A stretch of DNA of 64,000 bases from an uncultured Pseudomonadales bacterium (GTDB taxonomy: Bacteria; Pseudomonadota; Gammaproteobacteria; Pseudomonadales; Porticoccaceae), in NCBI GenBank assembly GCA_943788445.1, contig CALSQH010000003.1:310001-374000 (forward strand), given 5' to 3'. Position numbers and translations under genes: made by a program. Below the pieces are notes generated by a model. It saw only the letters and a program-made list of their open reading frames with translations, was not told the DNA's origin and did not search any database. Shown in pieces: positions 17,859-26,914 of this stretch (position 1 is the stretch's first letter; the number at the start of each line of letters is the position of its first letter).

Positions 17859-18065
17859 TTACTCACTTTCTTCCACCCGCCTATTCCAAGCCTCAACCGT
17901 CCCATCCTTATCACGCACATGCGGCCCACGCCCCAAACAATTCGAACAGGCCGTAAAGTACAACGTACCCTCATGCCCAGGCTCATTACCCCGGCCATTA
18001 TTGCCCTCAACAACAACTTCCTCCGCGCAGTAGGGACAGGCCTTGGCAACAGCATCACCCGCCAC
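17859..18065 (-). CDS. Lar-like zinc-ribbon protein (restriction-alleviation family), copy 2
   Basis: A GTG at 18065 preceded by TGGAG gives 68 aa: CPYC at residues ~10-13, then CSNC and a closing EAWNRR. This CxxC...CxxC...WNxR layout is the hallmark of Lar-type restriction-alleviation proteins found on phages and prophages. The longer frame from 18161 overlaps the upstream gene too far to be likely. The start overlaps the upstream stop by 11 nt. Whether it affects a restriction enzyme is unknown. Confidence 0.6.
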   Translation of the reverse strand: MAGDAVAKACPYCAEEVVVEGNNGRGNEPGHEGTLYFTACSNCLGRGPHVRDKDGTVEAWNRRVEESE

Positions 18066-18252
18066 AGGCTCCAGCCTCAACCCGTTTATTCCACATAAGC
18101 GCAGCCAGATGATAGTTTGGCGCCTGAGGCCCTTTAACCAAACAGCTGGGACAAAAAACAATATTAGACAGATAAGGCCAATCGGCTAGACCGGCAAATT
18201 TAGCGTCGCCACCACAGTGGGGGCAGTCTTCTAGTACGATTTCAGTTTGCAT
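18055..18252 (-). CDS. Lar-like zinc-ribbon protein (restriction-alleviation family), copy 1
   Basis: The 65-aa protein has CPHCGG (residues ~10-15), CPSC (~34-37), a GP turn and the closing MWNKR motif, as in Lar. A strong SD (GGGAGGAAATT) precedes the ATG. It is the first gene of a three-gene cassette (Lar-like, Lar-like, XRE). The two Lar-like proteins share layout but differ in sequence, which points to an old duplication or two separate acquisitions. Confidence 0.7.
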   Translation of the reverse strand: MQTEIVLEDCPHCGGDAKFAGLADWPYLSNIVFCPSCLVKGPQAPNYHLAALMWNKRVEAGACGG

Positions 18253-18359
18253 AATTTCCTCCCTGGAAATGGTTTATTCCTTAATGTTGTCTTTTCAATC
18301 TTTTGGCAATACCGTATTACCGCTTTAAATTCGAGTCTGACCCTGATTTACATGATTCC

Positions 18360-21001
18360 TTATAGTAAATTACATTTGATAAAACAAAAAAATGAGCTGG
18401 CCGGTTTAGGGGTCAGCTCGGTGGGTGGCGTTTGGGGATAGTTGTGAAGCTGCGGGTATAAAGCACGACTATAAACAGGCACGCCGGGCCTGATTTTTAG
18501 GCGGGTTCTTTTTCGTCGGCAGGTACCTCCCATCATCTCCAAAAATTCCGACTTGGAGGGTTCAGGTCTCTCTTCAACCAGAAACTCCCCGACCGTTAAG
18601 GAAAACTCTTTCGGAGGCTCTATACCCTGCAGATGGGTGACCAGATAATCCCACTCTCGCCGGATGGTGTAACTGGTCATTTGATGGGTCATGTTGGGCA
18701 AACAGATCATATCAAAATCTTTATTGGCCTTTTGTAAGGCTTCAACCAGCCGAAATGTGCCGCCTACAGCTTGTGATAACATTCCCTGAATGAGCAGAAG
18801 TTTTGCATTCATTGACTCGGCAAAGTCCTCAAGATTTTTTGTCGTAGAGAGCGCATTTTTACCCGTATCGGTCTTTTGTGGCAGGCCATAATGTACTTCA
18901 CCATAGCTAGTGGGCGATATATCGTGGATCAGAAAACAATGTTGTACCGCGACCTTAAAAAAGTCAGAATGATGTAATGCACCAAAGACGGCAAATGGAC
19001 TTTGCTCCGCAGCGACAATGCCAACCCGTTTAAGATCCATAGACGGGTAGCGTTGCGCTAACTGTTTGATACCCGCCACATGGTCGTCAAGAACATGTTC
19101 TCCGGCGATGTCATTCACGTAATAATCCTGAAAACGTTTACCCCTAAAGGGCGCCCCACGCCCCTCAATAGAGACCACAATAAACCCGAGCGCGGCAAGG
19201 GCGGTTGACAAACTGTAGGTGTAACCAACATTGGGTCCAAATGAAAGGATCCTACAGGGACAGTAGCGCTTCCCCTCATTGACCAGACATAATCAATGAC
19301 AGGGTATTGCTTTTCCGGTGAAAAGCCGGGAGGACGATAGATCACCCCATAGGTATCATTGTTACCTTCCGCATCTTTCATCATGACCGGCTCCGGCCAA
19401 ACCCACCCCTCTGGCAGATTGGAAACGTCCGCCGTTTCCACGATCATGATTTCACATCCATTGCGATCAAACAGTACAGTCACGGGTGCTGTATCAACGC
19501 GTGATCGGGTGGTCACGATAAATTCGCCATTGGGTGATACCCCATTCACATCACCACGAACGACCATAGCCGGGTTCTTTTCTCGCAAACCTAGGACCAA
19601 AAGTTGCTGCGGATGACTGACCATATGATCAAAGTCATCTGATACCAGCGTGGTTAATTCGCCGGTATCAATATTGACCTTGCCGATATCACGGTAATAG
19701 GGATTGATTTTTGGATCACGTCCAGCGGTTTGAATGAGCAGCTCTCGGCGCTTAGCGTCATACTGCGCTATATTCCTTACCAGCCACTTTTCTCCAGTTA
19801 GCTGAAGGCTCTTTATCCGCTAAAGGCTTTCCTCCAGTAATTTGATGTTTTAGCTCGCCAGTCGTCAGGTCATAAAGATAGAGTTGCCCCCAGCCGCTAC
19901 GCTCTGAATACCAGATCAATTCATCACTTTCTAGCAGGGGTAAAAAAAGTGGGCGGTCATTGAAGTCCGGACACAAATTCACCAGTGTGTCGGAGGTTTC
20001 CTCAAATAGAACCCGTGTATGCCCAGTTTGTGTATCGAGTTCAACAAGGCGCACTGCATCTGTTGAGCGTGTCGCATCGACAAAGAAGGCCCTATGACCG
20101 TCTGAAGACCACCATCCAAAATTTGCGGTGAAAAACCCCCAGGAATAAGCACCGAGGGCTATACAAGGCAGTGCCGGATAGTCTACGGAGTGGATATCGC
20201 CTGTTTCTATCTCTATCCAGCATAATCGATAACTGTTGACATGATCATCGCCTGGGTAGCCCATCTTTATCCGAGTCACCTGCGGATTGAGACTGCCATC
20301 TTCAGGGGCGAAGAAAACAAATGGGCGTTGAGTTTCTCCTTGGGTGTTTAATTGGACCGTCAGTAGACGTTTGGAATCCGGTGACCAACGCGCTTGAACG
20401 GCGGTATCAATACCGAATGGTGCCAGACCATAACCTTCGTCTGCCGATCCATTGGTGGTTAAGGGTTTATCTTTTCCCGTGGCTTTATCACGAACCCACA
20501 AGTTGTAATCGCGAACAAACACAGCCCGTTTCCCATCGGGAGAAGAGAGTGCTTCGGGAAGACCGTGCATATCCAGAATGAAAGGTGCCATGCCATCTTC
20601 CGCATAATGTAATTCATCCAGCGCTGGCTTTATTTCTTCAATCTGTGATTGATCAGAATCGAAGCGCCAATGTTTATCAAAGGCCTGAACGAATAAGTCT
20701 AGGCGATAAGTTTATGGTCAAGTCACTTCAGCGGAAGATCATTGCTATCCACCTTTTGGCCGGTGACTGCGCTCAATTGAGTCGCGAGTATTGCGTGATC
20801 AAATGCTAAACCCTTAGTCGCGTCTTTGGCATTGACGAGGCAAAACTCTTTGCCCTTATCGCCACTGCGCACATACCAGAAGCATTCACTGGTTCCAATC
20901 CAGTGCGGGAGAATAACGTCGTTTTTAATAATGTTGGTTGTTAGCTGGCCTTGGCTCAAGACTTGCGCTTGCTGATATCTTGACTGAATATCATCGTTCA
21001 T
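18360..21001 (-). pseudogene. S9 family (DPP-IV-like) peptidase, frameshifted and with altered catalytic residues
   Basis: The ATG at 21001 has GGAG 7 nt upstream. The beta-propeller part is recognisable in pieces (SECFWYVRSG; LPEALSSPDGKRAVFVRD; GWGQLYLYDLTTGELKHQ), followed by the hydrolase part (YPVIDYVWSMRG; LGFIVVSIEGRG; the DMICLPNMTH region). Frame changes occur near 20735, 20705, 19775 and 19240. Separately, the catalytic motifs look changed: where active relatives have GxSxGG this protein has AEQSPFA, and where they have a D-D-N-V acid loop it has MLSQAV; the His is kept (NMTHQM). The C-terminal ~50 residues are atypical. It follows the TonB receptor gene on the same strand after a terminator. 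Confidence 0.75.
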
Positions 21002-21099
21002 TCGTAACTCCATTCTATATTTTATGCGTCATCTGTTTAGCTGACTTCAAGGTTTATCAGGAAAGAAAATACTTGTACGGATAATGTAGGGCGGATAAT

Positions 21100-21138
21100 A
21101 AAAAGAAAAAACCTTGGGCCACAGGCTGTGGCTCAAGG
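21100..21138 (-). terminator. Rho-independent terminator after the TonB receptor gene
   Basis: On the minus strand a ~12-bp stem (CCTTGAGCCACA with TGTGGCCCAAGG, 21138-21112) is followed by TTTTTTCTTTTT. It begins ~20 nt past the receptor stop at 21160. It is the clearest terminator in the window and marks the end of the sigma/FecR/receptor operon. Confidence 0.9.
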
Positions 21139-21159
21139 CTATATTCTCTAACTCATCGT

Positions 21160-23747
21160 TTAGAATTCATAACTGGCACTAACACCCAAGGTGCGCGGCC
21201 GGTTTTGCGTAAAAAGTGCATAAATGACTGGTTAATGGCCCTAAGCTCGTTAGTGAGATTGCGCCCGAATACTCTAACGGTTAACTGCTGCCATTCGGCA
21301 CCAATTTGTGCGTTAAGCAGGTTAAGGTCGCTAGATTCTAGGGTTAACGGTGTAAATGACAGATTAGTCAATGTACTGGGCCCCTGTCTATTGAAGTTAA
21401 TATGTGCAAATCCTGCGGTGGAGGAAGACCAGTTAAAGTCAAAATCCGCATTGATTGAATAGCTGTATTTTGGGATATCATTCAGGGGATCGCCAACGCG
21501 TACAGAAACAGCATTAGGATCCAGCTTGGTAAATTCAGTATCCGTAAAATTGGCATTAAAACCAAGGGACATTAGCTCGCTAATGTGAAACTGTGTAGAC
21601 CATTCGATACCCTGAATTTCAGCATCACCCGCGTTTTGTATTAGAGCCAACCCCTGATGGTCTAGAACGCGCTTTGGTAGTCCTGATATTGGCTGTGATA
21701 AATGGCAGCCTCGGCATTCAATCGCCCATCGAGCAGTGTGGCTTTTGTGCCAACTTCATAAGAAATCATGGACTCAGGACCATAGTCTGGGCCACCAAAT
21801 GCATTAAAGCCACCGCTTCGGAAACCCTCTGAAATACTCAAGTAAAGGTTACTATTCTCTGTGGGTGCATAGGAAATAGAGCCTTTTAAACTAACATTAT
21901 CAAATGAGCCACTCTTAGAACGCCGAAGAGAGGAATATCGAATGTCCGGTCATCCTCAAAGCTTCGAGCACCTAGAGATAGCGTTAATTCATCGTTAAGA
22001 TGATAGGACAGATTACCAAAAATGGCTTTCGTTTTAGATGTTCCAGAGCTTTTGAGATCCGCCAAGCTCGAGTAAAACTCCTCCACTATAAAATTCTAGA
22101 TCGGAGGCCTGATTCTCTTCTGCATCCGTGTAGAATCCACCGATCACCCAATCAATGGCATTGCTAGTCCCAGCCAAACGGAGTTCTTGCGCATAGGCAT
22201 CAGCCGAGTCACATAACCCACGAAAGCTTGATCGAAAGCACCGTCATGAGTTGAGTTGATGCCTGAAATAATTCGACATCTGCCGATGAACTGGAACTGG
22301 TGAGTGTAGCGAAACCCAAATCATAGCTCAGGGTTAGATTATAAAGATCGTATTGATAGCCGATATTTATTGGAAGAAAATCCTGACCATTGCGGACAAT
22401 AGATAGGAAGTTGCTATCGGCCATAGCACCGGTATTTATTTGATTAGGCCCACCATCATCACTTCTGTGTCGCATTGCGGTTAGCTTGGCCGTAAAGTCT
22501 TCGGATATCTTCCACAAGCCTTTAAGACGAATGCTTGAGAGCTCTGAGTCATTGACATCTTCGATGCCGTCAATACCGACATCAGGTCGATCAATCCAGC
22601 CGCCCCTGTCCTTATAGGTCGCCGCCACGCGAAAGGCCAAGGTATCATCAATCACCGGCAGGTTGAGAACACCGGTAAACTCACCGCTTGAATCGCCATC
22701 TTTTGTGTCTGTAGGCCGATGCGCCAATCTGCCCTTCAATACCATCAAAGCTTGGATCTTTTGTAATAAAGCGAATGGTTCCGCCCACCGATCCCTGCCC
22801 GTAAAGTGTGCCTTGCGGCCCCTTTCAATACCTCTACCCGTTCAATATCAATTGTTTCCACATTGATTGATACCAGCTGCGTTATAGAAAGGGGGATTTC
22901 GTCGAGATAGATTCCAGTCAGTGGGGAAAGCCCTGAGCTATTTGAGACGCCCCTTATCGCCGCAGTGAGTACTCCAGGTGATGTCTCTATCACTGATAGA
23001 TTAGGAACGGCGTAAGCCAAATCAGCCAAATTACTAATACCCGTATTCTCAATAAATTCATCACTAACAACCGAAATACTAATCGGCACATCCAGTAACC
23101 GTTCTTCCTTTTTCTGTGCTGTAACAATAATCTCATCAATCGAACTTTGCTGCGTCGCAGCCTGCTGATCCCCATCCACACCCTGAGCCATGGCCCCTGA
23201 TGCAAACACCGCTATAAATGTTGCCAGTAAATTTTTCCGTTTATTTATATTCATTCTCTTCCCCTTACTCTGATTACCTTCCGTAATAATCAGATGGCCC
23301 GCTAAATCAAACTCTGCGGTAAGGGCGACGTTGTCGAGGAGAATAGCTACCGCAGTGGGTAGTGTGTAATCCCCGCGCAGCTGATTGGTGGTGTGTTGTT
23401 TTACCAGGTCGTATTGGTAAATCACCGTGAGATCAGCCTGTTGCCCTAGCGCTGTTAGCGCGTCATCTGCACGTTGCCGGGGGATGTTGAACTGTATCTT
23501 TGCTGCCAGTGCCAGTGTTTGCCTGCGCCTGTGTTTGGGCGTCTGCGTAAACTGGGCTGGTGGTTAAATACAGGAACAGAGGGGTTAAAAAAACGCGGCA
23601 CAAAAAGGCGGTGATTCGATAACTTGCTGTGCTTTTTTGTTGGCGGTTTTTGGTTCTCTGTTGATTTCTACAACCCCGGTTTGCGGTAACGCTATCTGTT
23701 GCCAGATGGGTTTTTGTTACCGCATGTTTGTGAGACCGGAGTCGCAT
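21160..23747 (-). pseudogene. TonB-dependent receptor with upstream STN domain, multiply frameshifted
   Basis: The gene reads from a signal peptide and STN domain (KIQFNIPRQRADDALTALGQ) into a plug (EIIVTAQKKEERLLDVPISI, LKGPQGTLYGQG) and a barrel ending RTLGVSASYEF, with the expected terminal Phe and TAA at 21160. Frame changes occur near 23525 (AAA tract), 22810 (GGGG tract), 22725, 22205, 22085, 21905, 21660 and 21190. Residues on both sides of each break are well conserved. An internal ATG at 23254 with a strong SD (AAGGGGA) starts a second signal peptide, so the plug-barrel may once have been its own gene. The STN domain would contact FecR and signal substrate arrival to the sigma factor. 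Confidence 0.8.
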
Positions 23748-23801
23748 AATTTACCCTTAGTTGGTTTTGAAAAAAGTAGGGTTTGGGATGAATTGTTTAC
23801 T

Positions 23802-24935
23802 TCACTGCCGTGCAGATATCTCGATGGTGTTGCGTTTGGTTTGTTTTATGTTGAGATCAAAGCCTTGGCTGAGTGTGGCGAGCAGGCCGTCGATGTCGTT
23901 GGTTTTGTAGTGGCCGCCTACTCTTATATCTTTGATGGCTGGGTCGATAATAACGAGCTGTTTGCTGGTGTAGCGGGCGATTTCTGTTAGGGCTTGTTCG
24001 AGGGTTTGCCCGGTGAAGACTATCGAGCCCTGCTGCCAGGCGAGCTTTTGCTCGAGCACTGTGTCGGGTGCTGGTGCTATGGCGTTGATGTGGTTGCTGT
24101 ATTGTACGGTTTTGCCTGCGTTGACTAGTGCTTCGGTGGCTTGTGCTTCAATAGCTTGGGCTTCACTAGCTTGGGCCTGCTGGCTGAGGCTGCTGGTGTC
24201 GTCTATTGGGTTGGTGCTGAGTGACGGCGCTGCGACTTCTACCTGTGCATAAACTTTTACCGTGCCTTCGGTGACGGTGACGTCGATAATCGGGTCTGGT
24301 CGGTTGCTGTTTAGGCTGCCGATATAGCGTACGTTAAAGGCGGTGCCAACGGCCCAGACCATGCCTTCGCCGGCATAGACGACGAACGGGCGCTGGGGGT
24401 TTTTGGCGACGTCGAAGTGGGCTTCGCCTTTAAGCAGGTGAATTCTGCGGCGGTCTTTGCTGAAGTCGATTTCAACTTCTGTGTTGGTGTTGAGGTTGAT
24501 GGTGCTGCCGTCTTCTAGTTGGTAGCTGGCTTGTTGGCCGATGCCGGTTGCGAAGTGGTTGGGCGGCTGGCCGCTAATAAAGAGTGCTATGACCAGTGCA
24601 CAGGTGGCGAGGCCGGTGCCGCTCCAGACTGCGGGGCGCTGCCAGTTGCTGAGTTTTTCGCGCAGTCGCTCGGCTATTGTGGGTTTGCCCTGTACGCCAT
24701 TGATGGGGAATAAGGCGGCGAGCTCTTGCATGACGGCCATGGAGTCCCAGTTGCGGGCGAGTTTTTCCAGGTAGTCGCGGTGGTAGTCACTGGTGCTGAG
24801 CCATTGCTGCAGTTGGCTGGCGTCGCTGGCGCTGAGGTTGCCACCGTCGATTTTGACTATCCATGCGCCGGCTTCCTCTTTGATGGAGGCTTTGCTTGAA
24901 AAGGCTGCGATGTTGTTACTGTCTGTTTTATCCAT
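23802..24935 (-). CDS. FecR-type anti-sigma/sigma regulator
   Basis: The start is the ATG at 24935, overlapping the sigma-factor stop by 8 nt (the longer frame to 25103 lies inside the sigma gene). The ~377-aa protein has a cytoplasmic N-terminal FecR domain (AGAWIVKIDGGNLSASDASQ, then LQQWL), one TM segment (LATCALVIALFISG) and a periplasmic FecR domain (ASYQLEDGSTINLNTNTEVE; LLKGEAHFDVAKNPQRPFVV). The C-terminal ~70 residues look like an STN-like contact domain (QALTEIARYTSKQLVI). A 15-bp DNA tandem repeat (~24125-24195) encodes a Gln/Ala/Glu-rich linker. It should hold the sigma factor inactive until the TonB receptor is loaded. Confidence 0.9.
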   Translation of the reverse strand: MDKTDSNNIAAFSSKASIKEEAGAWIVKIDGGNLSASDASQLQQWLSTSDYHRDYLEKLARNWDSMAVMQELAALFPINGVQGKPTIAERLREKLSNWQRPAVWSGTGLATCALVIALFISGQPPNHFATGIGQQASYQLEDGSTINLNTNTEVEIDFSKDRRRIHLLKGEAHFDVAKNPQRPFVVYAGEGMVWAVGTAFNVRYIGSLNSNRPDPIIDVTVTEGTVKVYAQVEVAAPSLSTNPIDDTSSLSQQAQASEAQAIEAQATEALVNAGKTVQYSNHINAIAPAPDTVLEQKLAWQQGSIVFTGQTLEQALTEIARYTSKQLVIIDPAIKDIRVGGHYKTNDIDGLLATLSQGFDLNIKQTKRNTIEISARQ

Positions 24936-25569
24936 GGTGACGCTCGCTGCTGTGGTCGCCCGGCTTGCCGGGATTGTCGCTGTGTTCTTGCTCGTCCATA
25001 TAGTCGGTGCAGCGTACGATGGCTTTGGTGAGATGGGCTTCGACCGTTTTGATGCTGATGCCCATCTGTTTGGCGATGTCTTTTTGCGAGTAGCCGTAGA
25101 CACGCCGCAATATGTATACCCGCTGGCACTTTATGGGTAGCTGCCGCACTGCACGACAGAAGAGTTCGAAGCGCTGCCGCGATTCGAATTGATCTTCCAT
25201 GGTGGCTGTCTCTAGTAAGACCGACTCGGGCACTAAGTCCCCTATTGTGTCGGTGAGCCGGTAGTCGCTTTTGTCGAGCCGGTTTAACGAGAGGTTTCTG
25301 ACGGTTTGGTACATATAGGCTTTGTGGTGGGTGATGTCGCGGGTTTTCTGTGCTTCGATCACTTTGACAAAGGCTTCTTGAACTACGTCTTCAATTTCTT
25401 GGGGGGTTTTGAAGTAGCGGTAGGCGAAACGCATTAATGAGGTGCGCAGCTCGACATAGACGCGGGTGATTTCGGCTTTCCCGGTCTGTGGTTCGCTGTT
25501 TGCTGTGTTCCTCTTTGCTGATTGCTTGCCGCCTGATGCCTTGGGGCTGCAATGCTCGTTGTCGGCCAT
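24928..25569 (-). CDS. ECF sigma factor, FecI type
   Basis: The 213-aa protein has sigma region 2 (SLMRFAYRYFKTPQEIEDVV, then QEAF) and region 4 with an HTH (RVYGYSQKDIAKQMGISIKT, then VEAHL). An N-terminal ~30-residue Lys/Ser-rich extension is not typical. The order sigma-FecR-receptor on one strand is the standard cell-surface signalling module for TonB substrates. Nothing nearby shows which substrate it senses, though the flanking genes are peptidases. Confidence 0.92.
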   Translation of the reverse strand: MADNEHCSPKASGGKQSAKRNTANSEPQTGKAEITRVYVELRTSLMRFAYRYFKTPQEIEDVVQEAFVKVIEAQKTRDITHHKAYMYQTVRNLSLNRLDKSDYRLTDTIGDLVPESVLLETATMEDQFESRQRFELFCRAVRQLPIKCQRVYILRRVYGYSQKDIAKQMGISIKTVEAHLTKAIVRCTDYMDEQEHSDNPGKPGDHSSERHHG

Positions 25570-25733
25570 TTTGATGGTGCCTGTATCCCTACTATTTATT
25601 GACTGCGCTTTTTTTGCGCTACCTTAATACCGTTTATAAACCACTTATTTAACAATTAAAGGTTAGACCAGTTTTGTGATTTTTGTGGGCTGACACCTTG
25701 TGTTGCTGAAACAGAAATATTCAACGAATGCTA

Positions 25734-26825
25734 TCAAACCTGATTAAGCAGCCACCCAATCAGCAACACTTGCGGCAGGGTTATCAGCGGTAAAAACAGC
25801 GCTATCTTCCATGACTTGGTGGTATCTCTAATGACCATGACTTCGGTGTAGTCGGTGGCGACACCGGCCATCAGGAAGGTGAAACCATTGCCGGGGGCGG
25901 CGGCGCGGGTGAGGATGTCGGCGGCGATGGGTGTGGAGCCTTCGGAGCAGACTTCAATAATAGTTGCCGCTAGCAGGGTTAGAAACAGCCCGGCAACTGT
26001 GGGTCCAAACAATGTCTGGTAGGTGTCGAGGGGCATAAAGGCGCGGATGGCGGTGGCCAGTACGATGCCAAAAAATAACCAGCGGAAGACCATTCGTGAA
26101 TCTTTAAGACCGTCCCAGAGTAAGTTGCCTATAGCGCGGGGGGAGTAATCTGCCTGCTTTATTAGGGCGGCTATTTGCGGTGTAATCGCTGGGCTGTTAT
26201 CTCTATTAATATGATTGGGGTTTGCCGGCAGTACGCCTGTGGCCACCAGTCGATCAAAAATAAAGCCTGTGACTATGCCTATGGCCATCGAGAACAGGAT
26301 AAAGGACAGGGTCCATCCCCAGCCAATTAAGGTAATCAAAATAATGGTTAGGGATAATGAGTTCCAGGGGCTGGCTATTAAGAAGGCCATCAACTGCCCG
26401 AGGCTGGCGCCGCGTTCGTAGAGCTTGGTGCCGACCATAAGTATTCCGTGGCTACAAAGATCGAGAAGTACGCCAGCTGCGGTGGCGCGAGCAATGCCTT
26501 TAAATGTGCCGCCCTGCCCTAGTGCGGACATGACCAGTTCGCGGGGAATACGTTCCAACAGGCCGACAAAGACTATGGCCATTGCCAGCCCCCACCACAT
26601 TTTATTGATAAGTTGGTAAATACTGGAGGTCATGGTCACTAGCCACGGGGGCAGTTCGGACAGCAGGTCTGCTCGACCACCGATTAGCAGATAGCTGAAA
26701 TAGCTTGTGGCGACAATGCCAGCCGATATCCAGAGTAAATAATCGGGGCGCGAAGGCGCCGCTTGGTCCACTTCACAGCAGGGGGTCACGGGTTTAGGTG
26801 GCTTGGGTTTACAACAATCATTCAT
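25734..26825 (-). CDS. Permease, SO_0444-type Cu/Zn efflux family (DUF318/COG0701)
   Basis: The 363-aa protein has ~9-10 hydrophobic segments and a short cytosolic N-terminus with two Cys pairs (DCCKPK and TPCCEV), likely metal-binding and typical for this subgroup. Conserved permease stretches include ASPWNSLSL and the late EVCSEGSTPIAAD. No metal-responsive regulator or P-type ATPase is adjacent. It diverges from the histidine kinase gene across a 89-nt gap. Confidence 0.75.
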   Translation of the reverse strand: MNDCCKPKPPKPVTPCCEVDQAAPSRPDYLLWISAGIVATSYFSYLLIGGRADLLSELPPWLVTMTSSIYQLINKMWWGLAMAIVFVGLLERIPRELVMSALGQGGTFKGIARATAAGVLLDLCSHGILMVGTKLYERGASLGQLMAFLIASPWNSLSLTIILITLIGWGWTLSFILFSMAIGIVTGFIFDRLVATGVLPANPNHINRDNSPAITPQIAALIKQADYSPRAIGNLLWDGLKDSRMVFRWLFFGIVLATAIRAFMPLDTYQTLFGPTVAGLFLTLLAATIIEVCSEGSTPIAADILTRAAAPGNGFTFLMAGVATDYTEVMVIRDTTKSWKIALFLPLITLPQVLLIGWLLNQV

Positions 26826-26853
26826 AAAATAAGACTAGTTGTAATAACAGGCA

Positions 26854-26881
26854 CTGACAACTGAGTTTACATGGCTATAAT
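26854..26881 (+). promoter_or_regulatory. Sigma-70 promoter candidate for the histidine kinase gene
   Basis: CTGACA (26854-26859), a 16-nt spacer and TATAAT (26876-26881). Transcription would begin ~26888, ~27 nt before the TTG start. Confidence 0.55.
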
Positions 26882-26914
26882 GGAGTCTAGACGATGGCTT
26901 TTGAGATATAAAAA

